A stretch of 64,000 nucleotides of DNA from assembly GCF_950097975.1 (NCBI RefSeq), contig NZ_CATNHF010000031.1:62001-126000 (forward strand), in the 5' to 3' direction. The stretch's first letter is position 1. The number at the start of each line of letters is the position of its first letter. A program made the position numbers and the translations under genes. Positions 31,468-39,461 of this stretch are shown one piece after another. Source of the stretch: Microbacterium sp. T2.11-28. GTDB taxonomy: Bacteria; Actinomycetota; Actinomycetes; Actinomycetales; Microbacteriaceae. The notes under the pieces were generated by a model. It saw only the letters and a list, made by a program, of their open reading frames with translations. It was not told the DNA's origin and made no database searches.

Positions 31468-32001
31468 TCAGCGGGGAGTCGGCGGATCGGCGTCGAGGGT
31501 GAGCTGGAGGAAGGTGAGGTCGAGCCATCGCCCGAACTTCGTGCCCACCTGCGCCGCGGTGCCGACGTGCGTGAAGCCCAGCGCCTCGTGGAGCCGGATC
31601 GATCCGGCGTTGCCGGCCTCGATCCCGGCGATCATCACGTGCACGCCGGCGCTGCGCGCCCGCGCGATCACGGCCTCCATGAGCGCCGTGCCGAGGCCCT
31701 GGCCGCGCTGATCGCCGCGGACGTACACCGAGTGCTCCACCGTGTGCCGGTAGCCGTCGTGCGGGCGCCACGGCCCGTAGGTGGCGTAGCCGATCGCCTC
31801 GTCGCCGGCGTCGACCGCGACGATCACGGGGTGACCGGCGTCCTGTCGGGCCGCCATCCAGGCCACCCGGTCGGCCGCGTCCACGGTCGTCTCGTTCCAG
31901 ATCGCGGTGGTGCGGGCGACCGCGTCGTTGTAGATCGCCGCGATCGCCTCGCCGTCACGGGCCACGGCGTCGCGGAGGCGGGGCTGCGGGAGCGCGGTCA
32001 C
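31468..32001 (-). CDS. GNAT family N-acetyltransferase, phosphinothricin acetyltransferase-like
   Basis: A 177-residue acetyl-CoA-dependent N-acetyltransferase. The acetyl-CoA-binding motif A reads VYVRGDQRGQGLGTALM and is followed by MIAGIEAGNAGSIRLHEALGF, which is characteristic of the Pat/MnaT (phosphinothricin or methionine-derivative acetyltransferase) branch; the N-terminal IAAIYNDAVARTTAIWNE fits too. It probably acetylates a small amine or amino-acid analogue. The GTG start lies one base after the stop of the upstream hydrolase-like gene, so both are probably co-translated. The substrate is unknown. Confidence 0.88.
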   Translation of the reverse strand: MTALPQPRLRDAVARDGEAIAAIYNDAVARTTAIWNETTVDAADRVAWMAARQDAGHPVIVAVDAGDEAIGYATYGPWRPHDGYRHTVEHSVYVRGDQRGQGLGTALMEAVIARARSAGVHVMIAGIEAGNAGSIRLHEALGFTHVGTAAQVGTKFGRWLDLTFLQLTLDADPPTPR

Positions 32002-32002
32002 G

Positions 32003-32587
32003 TCAGTCCCAGTCGAGGTAGTCCTCGATGACGGCGGCCGTCTCGCCCGCGTGGGTCGCGGCGAACAGATGGCCGGCGCCTTCGATCGTCACGAGGCTCA
32101 CGAGCCCCGGCGCCGCATCGCGCAGCGCCTCGCCGTTGGCGGGCGGGGTGATGTCGTCGTCGGAGCCCTGCAGCACGAGCACCGGGATCCCCTCGGCGAG
32201 GGCGGCCTCGGCCGGCACGTCGGCCTCCACCGACAGGAGCAGCACGCCGTTGACGCGGTCGTGGTGGGCGCGTGCGACCGCCCGTGCGACGGTGCCGCCG
32301 AACGCGTGCCCGCCCACCCAGGCGTCGGCGATCCCGAGATGGTCCATGACGTCGACGACGTCCTGTGCGGCCTCGAGCAGGGTCGTTCCCTCGTCGGCCC
32401 CGGAGTGGCGCGACCCGATCCGCACGATCCGGAAGTCCTCCTCGAGGATCACGTGAGCGAGGGTTCCGAGGTGCACGGGGTCCAGTCCCTTGCCGGGAAC
32501 GAGGACCAGCGCCGGACCGGCTCCCTCGTCGACGAACGGGATGGCCCGGCCGTCGGGCTCGAAGATGTGGCGCTCTGTGTCAGTCAT
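32003..32587 (-). CDS. alpha/beta-hydrolase fold protein lacking the serine nucleophile
   Basis: A 194-residue protein with an alpha/beta-hydrolase layout: strand ALVLVPGKG, a nucleophile elbow, the acid in LQGSDDDITPP (Asp143-145) and histidine in IEGAGHLFA (His173). The elbow reads GGHAFGGT, with alanine 95 where GHSxGG would place the catalytic serine; the codon is GCG, one base from TCG. Either it is non-catalytic or the fold serves another role such as ligand binding. The ATG at 32587 has AGAGGG upstream; a longer in-frame start lacks homology. It is co-transcribed with the acetyltransferase gene and divergent from the phosphatase operon. Confidence 0.82.
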   Translation of the reverse strand: MTDTERHIFEPDGRAIPFVDEGAGPALVLVPGKGLDPVHLGTLAHVILEEDFRIVRIGSRHSGADEGTTLLEAAQDVVDVMDHLGIADAWVGGHAFGGTVARAVARAHHDRVNGVLLLSVEADVPAEAALAEGIPVLVLQGSDDDITPPANGEALRDAAPGLVSLVTIEGAGHLFAATHAGETAAVIEDYLDWD

Positions 32588-32712
32588 GGATCCCTCTCGC
32601 GCAGACGCGTACGTCGTCCGGTCTATCAGCGTACGGTGAGGCGCGCCAATCGCACGACGTGCCAGGTGCCGGGAGCGACCGCAAGCCCCCTGGCGCCCGG
32701 GGTCGCCGTCGC

Positions 32713-32718
32713 TAGGGT
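32713..32718 (+). promoter_or_regulatory. candidate -10 of the phosphatase-glycosyltransferase operon
   Basis: TAGGGT, identical to two leaderless-type -10s in this window, but here followed by about 90 bases of leader before the phosphatase ATG. The leader holds no obvious structure, and the region ahead of the ATG has only a weak purine stretch (GGAGCGCGAGG). Confidence 0.45.
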
Positions 32719-32816
32719 GGAGACGGGCCTGCGAACGCAGGCGTCGGGTCGGTCGCCCCCCACCGTCCCCCCGCGCGACGTTGCGGACGGCGATCGCGGA
32801 GCGCGAGGTGTGACGC

Positions 32817-33986
32817 ATGACGTTCGCGGATCAGTCGGTCGACATCGAGACTCGGCGCCAGCGCGCCGTCGAGGCGCTCGGCATCCTCGACACGCCGCCC
32901 GATGAGCGGATCGACCGCGTGACGCGGCTGGCGCGGGACTTCTTCGACGTCCCGATGGTGAGCGTCACCCTGCTCGACCGGGATCGCCAGTGGCGGAAGT
33001 CGGAGCTCGGGCTGGGCGGCAACGAGGCGCCCCGCGAGGACTCCTTCTGCGACGCCACCGTCGCCCGCGGTCGCATGCTCGTCGTCGAGGACGCCGAGAA
33101 GGACGACGAGTTCGCCGACAACCCGTTCGTCGTCGGCGACCCGCGACTGCGCTTCTACGCCGGACAGCCGCTCGAAGCGCCCGGTGGCGAGCACATCGGC
33201 ACCCTGTGCATCCTGGACACCCGCCCGCGGCGGCTGACCGAGGCGGACCGCACCGTCCTCACCGAGCTGGCGGCGTGGGTGCAGGCCGAGCTGACCCGCG
33301 AGCACGAGTTCACCCAGGCCACGATCGTCCAGCGCGCGCTCCTGCCGCACGACACCCCGGCCATCGAGGGGTACACGCTCGCGGCGGTCGCCGTGCCGGC
33401 CGGCCAGGTGATGGGCGACTTCTACGACTGGTATCTGCACGACGGCCGGCTGAGGCTCTCGCTCGCCGACGTCATGGGCAAGGGGATCGGCGCCGGTCTC
33501 GTGGCGGCGGGCGTGCGCGCCGCGCTCCGCACCGCGCCCGACCGCTCCCTCGTGGCGGCGGTCTCCGAGGTGGACCAGCGCCTGGCCGACGACCTGGAGG
33601 ACGTGCACATGTTCGTCACCGGCCTCCACGCCGAGCTGGACCCCGCCGACGGCGTGGTCACCTTCGTCGACGCCGGCCACGGACTGGCCTACATCCTGCG
33701 CGCGGACGACACCTGGGAGCCGCTGCGCTCGACCGGTCTGCCGTTGGGGATGGGGATGTACGAGCCGCGCTCCGAGGGGACGGCCACCCTCGCCCCCGGT
33801 GACATCCTGATGTGCTGCTCGGACGGCCTGCTCGACATCCTCGACGAGGAGGACCCGTTCGGGCACGTCCAGCGCGAACTGCGCGCCGGCGGCCCCGCCG
33901 CCGCGGTCGCAGAGGCGGAGCGCCTGGCACGGTCATCGTCGGCGCCGGACGATCTGACGGTCCTCGTGGTGCGGAGGGACGCATGA
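32817..33986 (+). CDS. GAF domain PP2C-type (SpoIIE/RsbU-like) serine phosphatase
   Basis: A 389-residue cytoplasmic protein. An N-terminal GAF domain (about 20-165, with FFDVPMVSVTLLDRDRQW and EDSFCDATVA) precedes a SpoIIE-type PP2C domain (about 195-389). Metal-binding aspartates are visible in VMGDFYDWY, LSLADVMGKG and CSDGLLDIL, and the final DDLTVLVVRR is typical. RsbU-type phosphatases dephosphorylate a STAS protein; such a STAS protein is encoded two genes downstream. The GAF domain is probably the signal input. It is the first gene of a four-gene operon in which each stop overlaps the next start. Confidence 0.92.
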   Translation: MTFADQSVDIETRRQRAVEALGILDTPPDERIDRVTRLARDFFDVPMVSVTLLDRDRQWRKSELGLGGNEAPREDSFCDATVARGRMLVVEDAEKDDEFADNPFVVGDPRLRFYAGQPLEAPGGEHIGTLCILDTRPRRLTEADRTVLTELAAWVQAELTREHEFTQATIVQRALLPHDTPAIEGYTLAAVAVPAGQVMGDFYDWYLHDGRLRLSLADVMGKGIGAGLVAAGVRAALRTAPDRSLVAAVSEVDQRLADDLEDVHMFVTGLHAELDPADGVVTFVDAGHGLAYILRADDTWEPLRSTGLPLGMGMYEPRSEGTATLAPGDILMCCSDGLLDILDEEDPFGHVQRELRAGGPAAAVAEAERLARSSSAPDDLTVLVVRRDA

Positions 33987-35947
33987 CCGCGCGGCACCTC
34001 GTCATCCGCGTCCTGGCGCTGCTGTCGGTGCTCCTCGGGGCCAACTACGTCGTCTGGCGCTGGCTCGCCTCGGTCAACTGGGAGGCGTGGTGGATCGCGG
34101 TGCCTCTGGTGATCGCCGAGACCTACAGCCTCATCGACACCTTCTTCTTCGCCCTCACGATGTGGCGCGCGCGCGAGCGTCCGGCGCCGCGTTCGGCCCC
34201 GCAGGGCACCGCCGACGTCTTCATCACCACCTACAACGAGCCCGTCGAGATGGTGATGGCGACCGCCCGGGCGGCGGTGCGGATCCGCTACCCGCACCGC
34301 ACCTGGATCCTCGACGACGGCGCGCGGGCCGACATGGCCCGGGCGGCTCAGGCGGCGGGCGTCGGCTACATCACCCGCACCGAGGACTGGGTGGGAAAGC
34401 CCCGCCACGCCAAGGCCGGCAACCTCAACAACGCGCTCCTGCAGACGGACGGCGAGTTCCTGCTGATCCTCGACGCCGACCAGGTGCCCCACCCGGACAT
34501 CCTGGACAAGACCCTCGGGTACTTCGCCGACGACCCGGAGGTGGCGCTCGTGCAGACGCCGCAGTGGTTCGTCAACGTGGACGACGCCGATCCGCTCGGA
34601 AGTCAGGCGCCGCTGTTCTACGGCCCGATCCAGCAGGGCAAGGACGGCTGGAACGCCGCCTTCTTCTGCGGGTCGAACGCCGTCCTGCGCCGCGACGCCC
34701 TCATGCAGCTGGGGATCGTCGGGTACGTGCGCAGCCTCGAGGACTCGCTGACGTCCGCCCTGCGCGCGGCGAGCCGCATGCTGCAGCGGGCGGCCGCGGA
34801 TCGATCTGCGCCGCCCGAGCTCCAGCGAGAGCTGTCGGAGCTGCAGGGCGTGGTGACGGCCGCGCGGGGCGAGGTCGCCGCCGGTGCGCCGATCGGCGAC
34901 GTCACCTACCGGGTGCAGGCGGCGATCCACGAGGCGTCGCGTCGTCTCGTCGACCGGGACCTCGCCGGGATGAACGCCGATCTCGCGGCGATCGGAGAGC
35001 TGCCCGTCCAGCGGGATGCCCAGCTCGACGCGGTCGTCGTCGACGAGGGCGGTCTCGACGCGCTGGCCGTGCGGGAGCTCTCCCCGCTGGGGGCGGTCGC
35101 GGCGGTCGACGGACTGCTCGCCGCGCTGCGGGTCGACCGCCCGGACGAGGCTCAGCCCCTCCAGCCTCTGGCCACCATCTCGGTCACCGAGGACATGGCC
35201 ACCGCCATGCAGCTCCACGCTCTGGGATGGCGGAGCGTCTACCACCACGAGACGCTCGCCGAGGGCCTCGCCCCCGAGGACCTGCGCACCATGCTCACCC
35301 AGCGGCTGCGGTGGGCCCAGGGCACGCTGCAGGTGCTGCTGCGGGACAACCCGCTCACGAAGAAGGGACTGGATGCCGGGCAGCGCCTGATGTACTTCGC
35401 GACCATGTGGAGCTACCTCTCGGGGTTCACCGCGGTCGTCTACATCGCCGCCCCGGTCATCTACCTGCTGTTCGGCGTCCTGCCGGTGACGGCGTGGACC
35501 GTCGACTTCTTCGCGCGCTTCCTGCCGTACTTCCTCGTGAACCAGATCCTCTTCGTCGTCGTCGCGAAGGGACTTCGCACCTGGCGCGGTCAGCAGTACT
35601 CCCTGGCACTGTTCCCGGTCTGGATCGCTGCGTGCGTCTCCGCGTTCCGCGACGTCGTGCTGGGGAAGTCGCTCAACTTCGTCGTGACCAAGAAGGACGG
35701 CCGGGCATCCGGCGGGCCGCCGTGGCGCCAGATCTGGCCCCAGCTCACCGCGATGGCCCTGCTCGCCGTCGCCGCCGTCGTCGGCCTCGTCCGAGTGGCC
35801 CTCGGCACCGCCGACGGGACGGGCACCCTCGTCAACACGGTCTGGGTCGTGTACGACCTCGCCGTCCTCAGCGTCATCATCCAGGCCGCGCGATACCGCG
35901 GCTTCCGCCCCGAAACCGCAGCACTCGACGAGAGACAGGACGCATGA
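33983..35947 (+). CDS. cellulose-synthase-like processive glycosyltransferase with inserted helical domain
   Basis: A 654-residue membrane glycosyltransferase of family 2. Two N-terminal helices (about 7-27, 36-58) precede the catalytic core: VFITTYNEP (80-87), Asp111-Asp112, DAD at 164-166, TED at 402-404 and QRLRW at 440-444, the full set for a processive beta-polysaccharide synthase. C-terminal helices follow; there is no PilZ domain. Between the acceptor segment GSNAVLRR (about 230-237) and TED lie about 150 extra residues (245-397), mostly Ala/Arg/Glu-rich helix, where BcsA-like enzymes have only a short link. GGAGGGACGC stands before the ATG, which overlaps the phosphatase stop (ATGA). 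The polymer made is unknown. Confidence 0.9.
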   Translation: MTARHLVIRVLALLSVLLGANYVVWRWLASVNWEAWWIAVPLVIAETYSLIDTFFFALTMWRARERPAPRSAPQGTADVFITTYNEPVEMVMATARAAVRIRYPHRTWILDDGARADMARAAQAAGVGYITRTEDWVGKPRHAKAGNLNNALLQTDGEFLLILDADQVPHPDILDKTLGYFADDPEVALVQTPQWFVNVDDADPLGSQAPLFYGPIQQGKDGWNAAFFCGSNAVLRRDALMQLGIVGYVRSLEDSLTSALRAASRMLQRAAADRSAPPELQRELSELQGVVTAARGEVAAGAPIGDVTYRVQAAIHEASRRLVDRDLAGMNADLAAIGELPVQRDAQLDAVVVDEGGLDALAVRELSPLGAVAAVDGLLAALRVDRPDEAQPLQPLATISVTEDMATAMQLHALGWRSVYHHETLAEGLAPEDLRTMLTQRLRWAQGTLQVLLRDNPLTKKGLDAGQRLMYFATMWSYLSGFTAVVYIAAPVIYLLFGVLPVTAWTVDFFARFLPYFLVNQILFVVVAKGLRTWRGQQYSLALFPVWIAACVSAFRDVVLGKSLNFVVTKKDGRASGGPPWRQIWPQLTAMALLAVAAVVGLVRVALGTADGTGTLVNTVWVVYDLAVLSVIIQAARYRGFRPETAALDERQDA

Positions 35948-36276
35948 ACATCACCCTCACCACCCACGACGACTACGCCGTCGTCGCCGTCGAAGGACGA
36001 CTGACCGCCACCGGGGCGCCGCGCCTGCGCCAGTCCGTCGACGACGCGGTGGCGGCGGGCCGCCCGAGGGTGGTCGTCGACATGGCGGCGGTCGAGTTCA
36101 TCGACTCCTCGGGCATCGGCGCCCTGATCGGCGGGCTCAAGTCGGCGCGCCTCGCCGAGGGCGACCTGCGGATCGCCGCGGTGCCCGAGACCGTGCGACG
36201 CGTGCTCAAGCTGACCAACCTCGACCGTGTCCTCCGGGAGTACCCGAGCGCGGAAGCCGCGTTCGATGTCCAGTGA
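35944..36276 (+). CDS. STAS domain protein, anti-sigma-factor-antagonist-like
   Basis: A 110-residue single STAS domain (RsbV/SpoIIAA type). The phosphorylation loop is VEFIDSSGIGALIGG, with Ser55/Ser56 as the candidate phosphosite. It ends in LTNLDRVLREY, the usual last helix. Proteins of this type bind an RsbW-type kinase when unphosphorylated. The kinase-like gene follows with an 11-base overlap, and the phosphatase lies upstream. Its ATG overlaps the glycosyltransferase stop. In this operon its partner may be the synthase rather than a sigma factor, because no sigma gene is present; that is inference. Confidence 0.93.
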   Translation: MNITLTTHDDYAVVAVEGRLTATGAPRLRQSVDDAVAAGRPRVVVDMAAVEFIDSSGIGALIGGLKSARLAEGDLRIAAVPETVRRVLKLTNLDRVLREYPSAEAAFDVQ

Positions 36277-36685
36277 CGTGCTCGCCCACGCCCTGGTCGA
36301 GGGCCCGGCCGACCTGAACCTCGTCGACGCGGTGCACGCGGCGCTGGAATCGCTGTGGAGCGCGGTCCCGGACGTCTCCGACGAGGACCGCATGCTCTTC
36401 GCGCTCGCCGTGAGCGAGGTCGCGACGAACGTCGTCGAGCACGCGGAGGGTCCCGATCATCCTGCGGTGTCGATCCGCCTCGAGGTGGATCCGGGCGCGC
36501 TGACCGCGGTCCTGACCGACGACGCCGATCCGGCACTGATCCGGCTCGATCAGGTGTCGATGCCGGGAGCGGAGGCCGAGTCCGGTCGCGGTCTCGCCCT
36601 GGCGCTCGCCGCGCTCGACGAGCTCGTGCACGAACCGGGCCAGGGCAACACCTGGCGGCTGCGACGGAGGCGACGGCCCGCCTGA
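36266..36685 (+). CDS. RsbW-like ATP-binding serine kinase
   Basis: A 139-residue HATPase_c-type protein. The N box is ALAVSEVATNVVEHA and a glycine-rich lid GRGLALALAALDEL is present. Between them the usual DxGxG box is degenerate (LTDDADPALI), so nucleotide binding may be altered. In Rsb-type circuits the protein phosphorylates the STAS partner and sequesters a target. The start is ATG 36266 inside the STAS gene (11-base overlap); the earlier in-frame codon at 36227 would lie deeper inside it and adds unrelated residues. It is the last gene of the operon, convergent with the kinase gene downstream. Confidence 0.87.
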   Translation: MSSDVLAHALVEGPADLNLVDAVHAALESLWSAVPDVSDEDRMLFALAVSEVATNVVEHAEGPDHPAVSIRLEVDPGALTAVLTDDADPALIRLDQVSMPGAEAESGRGLALALAALDELVHEPGQGNTWRLRRRRRPA

Positions 36686-36727
36686 GCCGTGGGCGCCGGC
36701 GTCGCCGGGCTCCTCGTGAGACCGCGA

Positions 36728-38074
36728 TCAGTCCTTGCCGGGCTTGCCCTTGCCGCCGGGCTTCTTCTCGTCCTTGCGCGCCGCGTCCTCCGCGGCCTTC
36801 TTCGCCTCGCGCTCGGCCGCCTCCGCGGCCTTGCGATCCTCCCGCGTCTGCCCGGAGGTGTCGCCCGTGTCGTCGGAGGTCGTCGACGCGGTGTCGGTGT
36901 CGGTCGACGGCGACGGCGCCACCTCGGGGGTGATCGGTGCGCTCGGAGAGGGGGATCGTGACGTGCTCGGCGATCCCTGCCCCGGCCACCATGCGGCCCC
37001 CACGCCGATCACGGCCACGAGGACGATCGCGGCGGCCGCGAGCAGCATGCCCCGACGGCGGCGCCGGCCGGAGGGGGCCGCCGCCGAGGACGGAAGCGGA
37101 GGAGGCGGCGGGACGGCCGCCGACGGGGTGAGGGATGTCGCCGCCGGGAGGGGAGGCGGCGGCACCGCCGCGGGCGCGGCCAGCACGGCCGTCGGCCCCG
37201 TGGCGGGCATCACGGCCGTCTCCGAGGCGGCGGACGGAGCGGAGATGGACGAGGGCAGACCGCCTGCCGCCTCGTAGACCTCGTGGGCGGTCGGGCGGTC
37301 TGCGGGATCGGCGGCGGTCATGCGGGTCAGAAGTCCCTGCCACTGCGGTCCGACCCAGGCCGGCACGTCGGGCGAGTCCACGAGGCGCGCCATGGCGGCC
37401 CCGATCCCCTCGGCGTCGGGGTAGGCGCGCTCGCCGAGCAGTGCCTCGCGCAGCACCAGGCCGAGCGCGTAGATGTCGGCCGGTGGAGCGGGGGCGGCGC
37501 CGCGCAGCTGCTCGGGAGCCAGGTATGCGGCCGTGCCGACGACGAGGCCGGGAGAGGTGAGGCGCTCGCCCTCCATCATGTGGGCGATGCCGAAGTCGGC
37601 GAGCTTCGCGCGCCGGCGGCCGGGGGTCCCGGCGAGGAGGATGTTCGAGGGCTTGATGTCGCGGTGCACGACGCCTGCCGCGTGGACGGTGTCCAGGCCG
37701 TCCGCCAGCTCCGCGGCGAGGGTGGCCACGGCCGCCGCCGGCAGCGGTCCGCGGGCGAGCTCCGCGGCCAGGGTCGGGCCGTCGACGAGCTCCATCACGA
37801 GGAAGGAGACGCCGCCCGGCTCGACCGACCCGTCGTAGAGCGTGACGAGGGCGGGGTGGTTGAGCGAGGCGAGCAGGGCCATCTCGGTGCGGGCGCGCGG
37901 TGCGGGGTGCGATCCGTCCGCCGAGACCCGCATGACTTTCAGCGCCACGTCGCGGCCGAGCAGCACGTCCTCCGCGCGGTAGACGTCCGCCATCGCTCCA
38001 CGGCCGAGCAGCTCCTTGCGGGCGTACCGGCCGGCGAGCAGCTCGCTGGTCTCGTCCTCGGTGGGGGGTGTCAT
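36728..38074 (-). CDS. transmembrane Ser/Thr protein kinase (PknB-like, no PASTA domains)
   Basis: A 448-residue receptor-type kinase. Kinase motifs: glycine loop LGRGAMADVY (23-32), Lys46, HRDIKPSN (137-144), DFG (160-162), APEQ (186-189). A Pro/Ala-rich linker leads to one membrane helix (about 343-363). The extracellular part is short: a Ser/Thr/Asp-rich stretch, then a Lys/Glu/Ala-rich helix ending GKGKPGKD. It is a paralogue of the kinase at 39462-40913, sharing MTPPTE at the N-terminus and KPG(K/R)D at the C-terminus. The ATG at 38074, seven bases after GGAGGA, is preferred over a GTG seven codons upstream. Targets are unknown. Confidence 0.92.
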   Translation of the reverse strand: MTPPTEDETSELLAGRYARKELLGRGAMADVYRAEDVLLGRDVALKVMRVSADGSHPAPRARTEMALLASLNHPALVTLYDGSVEPGGVSFLVMELVDGPTLAAELARGPLPAAAVATLAAELADGLDTVHAAGVVHRDIKPSNILLAGTPGRRRAKLADFGIAHMMEGERLTSPGLVVGTAAYLAPEQLRGAAPAPPADIYALGLVLREALLGERAYPDAEGIGAAMARLVDSPDVPAWVGPQWQGLLTRMTAADPADRPTAHEVYEAAGGLPSSISAPSAASETAVMPATGPTAVLAAPAAVPPPPLPAATSLTPSAAVPPPPPLPSSAAAPSGRRRRRGMLLAAAAIVLVAVIGVGAAWWPGQGSPSTSRSPSPSAPITPEVAPSPSTDTDTASTTSDDTGDTSGQTREDRKAAEAAEREAKKAAEDAARKDEKKPGGKGKPGKD

Positions 38075-38093
38075 CTCGCAGTCCTCCGCCCCC

Positions 38094-38132
38094 ACTGTAG
38101 ACGTGCGGTCCGCGTCGCGCCCGGGGTTGACA
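38094..38132 (-). promoter_or_regulatory. promoter of the first kinase gene with shared upstream hexamer
   Basis: Minus strand: -10 TACAGT (38099-38094) and, 27 bases upstream of it, TGTCAACCCCG (38132-38122). The same hexamer TGTCAA at the same distance occurs ahead of the oxidoreductase and the second kinase. It is too far upstream to be a normal -35, so it may be a regulator site. Confidence 0.5.
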
Positions 38133-38138
38133 GCACCG

Positions 38139-39353
38139 TCAGGCGCGCCCCTGCAGGATCAGGTGCCAGTAGATCTGCGGGAACACGTAGCGGTCGATGA
38201 TCCAGCTGAGCCGGCTCTCGCGGTACGAGCGCGTCCACGCGGGCAGGGTCGGCGTCAGCCGGCGGCGGTCGTCGAACTCGGCGAACACCGCCGTCGAGCG
38301 CGACACGGTGAACGGGCAGACACCGTAGCCGTCGTAGGACGCCGGCGGCTCCGCCCCCGCTCGCACCGCGACCAGGTTCTGGGCGAGCACTTTCGTCTGC
38401 GCGCGCAGGGCTCCGCCCGACTTCGAGTTCGTCGTCGCGGCGGCGTCGCCGAGCGCCCAGACGTTCGGGAACCGGCGGTGCCGCAGGGTGCGAGGATCGA
38501 CGTCGGCGAAGCCCGCCGCCTCCGGTGCCGACAGGCCGCTGTCGGCGATGAAGGGCGGCGCCGACTGGGGCGGCTCGGCGAGGAGCGCGTCGTAGGTGAT
38601 GCTGTGCGCGCGGGAGCCCGAGCCGGTGGTGAAGACGATCGTCCGGCGATCCGCGTCGACCTCGCGCACCGCTGCGCCCAGGTGGACCTCGATGCCGTAC
38701 TCGGCGATCTTCCGGTCGAGCTCGGCGTCGATCTCCGGAATGCCGAAGATCGTGTCGTCCGCCACGAGGAGGACCACCCGGAGATCGGGCAGCACGCCGA
38801 TGCGCCGCCAGTAGTCGCACGCCTGATACATCGGCTTCTGCGCCGCGCCCGCGCACGAGGCGGGCCCGGTGGGCTGGACGAACACGACGGTGCCGCGGCG
38901 GAGGTCGCGCAGCAGCGGCGAGGCCTTCGCGGCCAGGTCGAACACGTAGTTCGACGCTCCATGCGGTGACAGCATCGCCGCCGTGAGGCCCGGCACCGCA
39001 TCCCAGTCCTGCCGGATCCCGGGAGCGAGGATCAGTTGCCGGTACGAGAGCGTCCCGCCGTGGCCGAGCACGACACGGTCGTCCGCGGGCTCCACGGCGG
39101 CGACGGCGTCCTGGATCCAGCGGACGCCGCGGGGCATGACCTCGGCCTGCGGACGCACCGCCTGCCGAGCCCGCGCCGTGCCGCCGGCCACATGGGAGAA
39201 CAGCGGCTGGTAGTAGTGGTCCTCACGCGGCTCCACGACCACGACGTCGCGCACGCCCGCGCGACGCAGGCGTCCCGCGACGGAGAGGCCGCCGTTGCCG
39301 CCCCCCGCCACGACGATGTCGGCGGTGCGGGGCTCGCTGGGTGTCGGATCCAT
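38139..39353 (-). CDS. sulfide:quinone oxidoreductase-like flavoprotein
   Basis: A 404-residue FAD-dependent oxidoreductase. The N-terminal Rossmann motif is VVAGGGNGGLS; VWALGDAAAT is the second FAD motif. Cys167 (PASCAGAAQKPMY) and Cys346 (GYGVCPFTVSRSTAVFAEF) match the two redox cysteines of type II sulfide:quinone oxidoreductases, so it probably oxidises sulfide, or a persulfide, and reduces a membrane quinone. The C-terminus has amphipathic segments suited to monotopic membrane binding. The ATG at 39353 is six bases from a TACGCT -10. It sits between two paralogous kinases on the same strand. No persulfide dioxygenase or rhodanese is visible nearby. Confidence 0.88.
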   Translation of the reverse strand: MDPTPSEPRTADIVVAGGGNGGLSVAGRLRRAGVRDVVVVEPREDHYYQPLFSHVAGGTARARQAVRPQAEVMPRGVRWIQDAVAAVEPADDRVVLGHGGTLSYRQLILAPGIRQDWDAVPGLTAAMLSPHGASNYVFDLAAKASPLLRDLRRGTVVFVQPTGPASCAGAAQKPMYQACDYWRRIGVLPDLRVVLLVADDTIFGIPEIDAELDRKIAEYGIEVHLGAAVREVDADRRTIVFTTGSGSRAHSITYDALLAEPPQSAPPFIADSGLSAPEAAGFADVDPRTLRHRRFPNVWALGDAAATTNSKSGGALRAQTKVLAQNLVAVRAGAEPPASYDGYGVCPFTVSRSTAVFAEFDDRRRLTPTLPAWTRSYRESRLSWIIDRYVFPQIYWHLILQGRA

Positions 39354-39359
39354 CTGGCG

Positions 39360-39399
39360 AGCGTACGGCGCGTCACCCAGCGGGGGAGCGCCCTTGACA
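39360..39399 (-). promoter_or_regulatory. leaderless promoter of the oxidoreductase gene with shared upstream hexamer
   Basis: Minus strand: TACGCT (39365-39360), six bases before the ATG, and TGTCAA (39399-39394) 28 bases further upstream, the spacing found at both flanking kinase promoters. Confidence 0.5.
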
Positions 39400-39461
39400 C
39401 CGTCGCCCCGGGGTGCGATGCGCCGAGGACGGATGACCGGGGCCGCCCGTCGGGCACCGGC

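Noticed and set aside
38127..38132. TTGACA on the plus strand as a -35 of a rightward promoter (also at 39394 and 41046)
   Set aside because: No -10 lies 16-19 bases downstream in any of the three cases, and no rightward gene follows. The same bases read as TGTCAA fit the leftward genes better.
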